Shown piece by piece: positions 4,785 to 6,041 of a DNA stretch of 6,041 nucleotides (positions are counted from its first letter, which is position 1; each line of letters begins with the position of its first letter). The notes under the pieces were generated by a model. The model made no database searches and was not told the origin of the DNA. It was given only the letters and a program-made list of their open reading frames with translations. The translations under genes were made by a program, and so were the position numbers. The stretch lies in NCBI GenBank assembly GCA_013812805.1, contig JACCSV010000036.1, forward strand, positions 1-6,041, given 5' to 3'. The DNA comes from Sphingomonas sp. (GTDB lineage: Bacteria; Pseudomonadota; Alphaproteobacteria; Sphingomonadales; Sphingomonadaceae).

Positions 4785-6041
4785 CAGAATTGAGTTCCTA
4801 CATTGAAGTTGAAGAATTTGGTGTCGTCGCCTTCTTGCTTCAGGATCGCCCTGGCGACATCGACGCGCAGCGGTCCGAATGGCGAGATCCAGTTGAAGCC
4901 GACCCCGACCGACAGGCGCGGTGACGCCGAGTTGCCGAGGAAGGTTTCCTTGAAGCCAGGCGAGAAGGTGAAGCCGGTTTCACAGTCGGCAGCGGTCTGC
5001 CCCGGTTCCAAGACGTCGATGGTGCCGGTGGTGCCGGTCGGCGGCGAGCAAATGCCGGGGACATTCCGCAGAACCGGCTGCTTGAGCGCGAACACGGAGC
5101 CCGCCTCGACATAGGCGCTGGGCCGAAACCCGAGAGTGCGGATCGACGCACTCACCGGAATTTCCAGCTCCACCCGCCCCATGTAATAGGCTCGCCCGCC
5201 GAGCGCGTCGCTGACCCGCCCGACATTGTCTTCGGAAAGGTTGCCGGTAGCATCGTAGGGCGTGCGCTGGATCCGCGGTCCGATACCGCGGATGTCAAAG
5301 CCGCGAAGCGAGGGAGTCGGGCCAAAGAAGCGATCGGTAATCCGGATCGCGTCGGTGTTGGCGTTGCGGCGTTTGCCGAACGGGTGGATGTAGCCGCCCT
5401 CTGCATGCGCGGATAGGACCCAGCCCGCGCCAAAGCCCCAGAACTTGGTGCCGTTGGCCCGGCTGCGCAGATAGCGAACGTCGCCGCCGAGTCCGGCGAA
5501 GTCCTGCGACAAGGCCGCCCTCTGGCCACGCGTCGCTCGGATGCCGTTGGTGTTGTCGAAGGCCGCCGAATATCCAACCGTCGAGGTCAGGCGGCTACCA
5601 AGCTCGTCGCACAGATAGCTGCCGGCCTTGAGTGGGTCGCACTCGGCATCTCGGGGCCCGTCCCCGTCCGGGTCGGTGAAGTAGGTGCCCCGGTCGAGGG
5701 TAATGTCGTCCATCACCAGCGAATAGCGAACGCCAATGTTGGCATATTCGTTGAGCGGGAAGCCAAGCCGCAAGCCGCCACCGGTGCTGATCTGGCCATA
5801 GGTGCGGTTGCGCTCACCGTTGATGAAATTGAAGCTGTTGTAGTCGCGCCTGTAGAGCTGGCCACCGAACAGGATCTGCTTGTCGAACAGATAAGGGTCG
5901 GTGAAGCTTAGCTGCACCGATTTCGAATAGCGCGAGTAGTCGACGCCGGCGCCGAGCGTCTGGCCCATCCCACGGAAATTGTTCTGCTGAACCGACAGCG
6001 ACAGGATGAACTTCTCGTAGCTCGAATAGCCGCCCGAAAAT
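4784..6041 (-). CDS. bamA: Outer membrane protein assembly factor BamA, C-terminal part (5' end beyond right edge)
   Basis: The frame is open from the right edge to the TGA at 4786-4784, giving 418 residues with no start in the window; the ATG at 5968 is internal. BamA is the barrel subunit of the BAM complex that folds and inserts outer-membrane proteins. The visible part is essentially the Omp85 16-strand barrel (PF01103). It begins with SLSVQQNNFRGMGQTLGAG and the family pattern SFTDPYLFDK, carries the RGF motif as LRGFDIRGIGPR (coding bases about 5308-5273), then SPFGPLRVDVA near the end and a final FNVGTQF with the C-terminal Phe signal. The POTRA domains lie outside the window. Unusual for BamA are a DPDGDG acidic motif (5674-5657) and two close cysteine pairs in probable surface loops. 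It leads into ompH through a TGATG overlap, so the two are likely translationally coupled. Confidence 0.96.
   Translation of the reverse strand, partial: FSGGYSSYEKFILSLSVQQNNFRGMGQTLGAGVDYSRYSKSVQLSFTDPYLFDKQILFGGQLYRRDYNSFNFINGERNRTYGQISTGGGLRLGFPLNEYANIGVRYSLVMDDITLDRGTYFTDPDGDGPRDAECDPLKAGSYLCDELGSRLTSTVGYSAAFDNTNGIRATRGQRAALSQDFAGLGGDVRYLRSRANGTKFWGFGAGWVLSAHAEGGYIHPFGKRRNANTDAIRITDRFFGPTPSLRGFDIRGIGPRIQRTPYDATGNLSEDNVGRVSDALGGRAYYMGRVELEIPVSASIRTLGFRPSAYVEAGSVFALKQPVLRNVPGICSPPTGTTGTIDVLEPGQTAADCETGFTFSPGFKETFLGNSASPRLSVGVGFNWISPFGPLRVDVARAILKQEGDDTKFFNFNVGTQF

Noticed and set aside
5966..5968. ATG at 5968 as the bamA start
   Set aside because: The frame continues open to the window edge with typical BamA barrel sequence (SLSVQQNNFRG) before it, so the ATG is internal.

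Overview
The window reads as a GC-rich chromosomal segment of an alphaproteobacterium, most likely a sphingomonad (Sphingomonadales). The reasons are the compact bamA-ompH-fabZ order with no lpx genes between or directly after, the Cys-free alphaproteobacterial L31, and a short BtuB-type receptor behind a cobalamin riboswitch. The genus cannot be settled from the sequence alone.

Right part (3710-6041, minus strand): the C-terminal part of bamA enters from the right edge. It is followed by a periplasmic OmpH/Skp-like chaperone, whose start codon shares one base with the bamA stop (TGATG), and then by fabZ 7 bases later. These three genes look like one translationally coupled operon for outer-membrane building: barrel assembly, periplasmic chaperoning and fatty-acid supply.

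Middle part (965-3713): a vitamin B12 uptake cassette. A clear cobalamin riboswitch (about 1611-1751, plus strand) leads into btuB, a TonB-dependent outer-membrane receptor. Facing away from the same 349-base intergenic region (1502-1850) is a small polytopic membrane protein of the DUF6580 putative-transport family on the minus strand. The pair suggests an outer-membrane receptor matched with a candidate inner-membrane corrinoid or corrinoid-related transporter. btuB and fabZ converge, and their stop codons share a CTAG tetranucleotide.

Left part (1-964, minus strand): rpmE (ribosomal protein L31) has its own leader with a perfect 7-bp hairpin. It is followed after 9 bases by a RimJ/RimL-type GNAT acetyltransferase. 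Overlapping the acetyltransferase's 3' end in another frame is the start of a proline-rich small protein that runs off the left edge. The overlap lies in a GGC-triplet tract, so the acetyltransferase ends in a poly-Ala tail and the next protein has eleven prolines in a row.

The points most worth a second look are the DUF6580 protein as a possible missing inner-membrane B12 step, the possible alphaproteobacterial L31 leader, the overlapping proline-rich gene, and unusual acidic (DxDxDG) and cysteine-pair loops in BamA.
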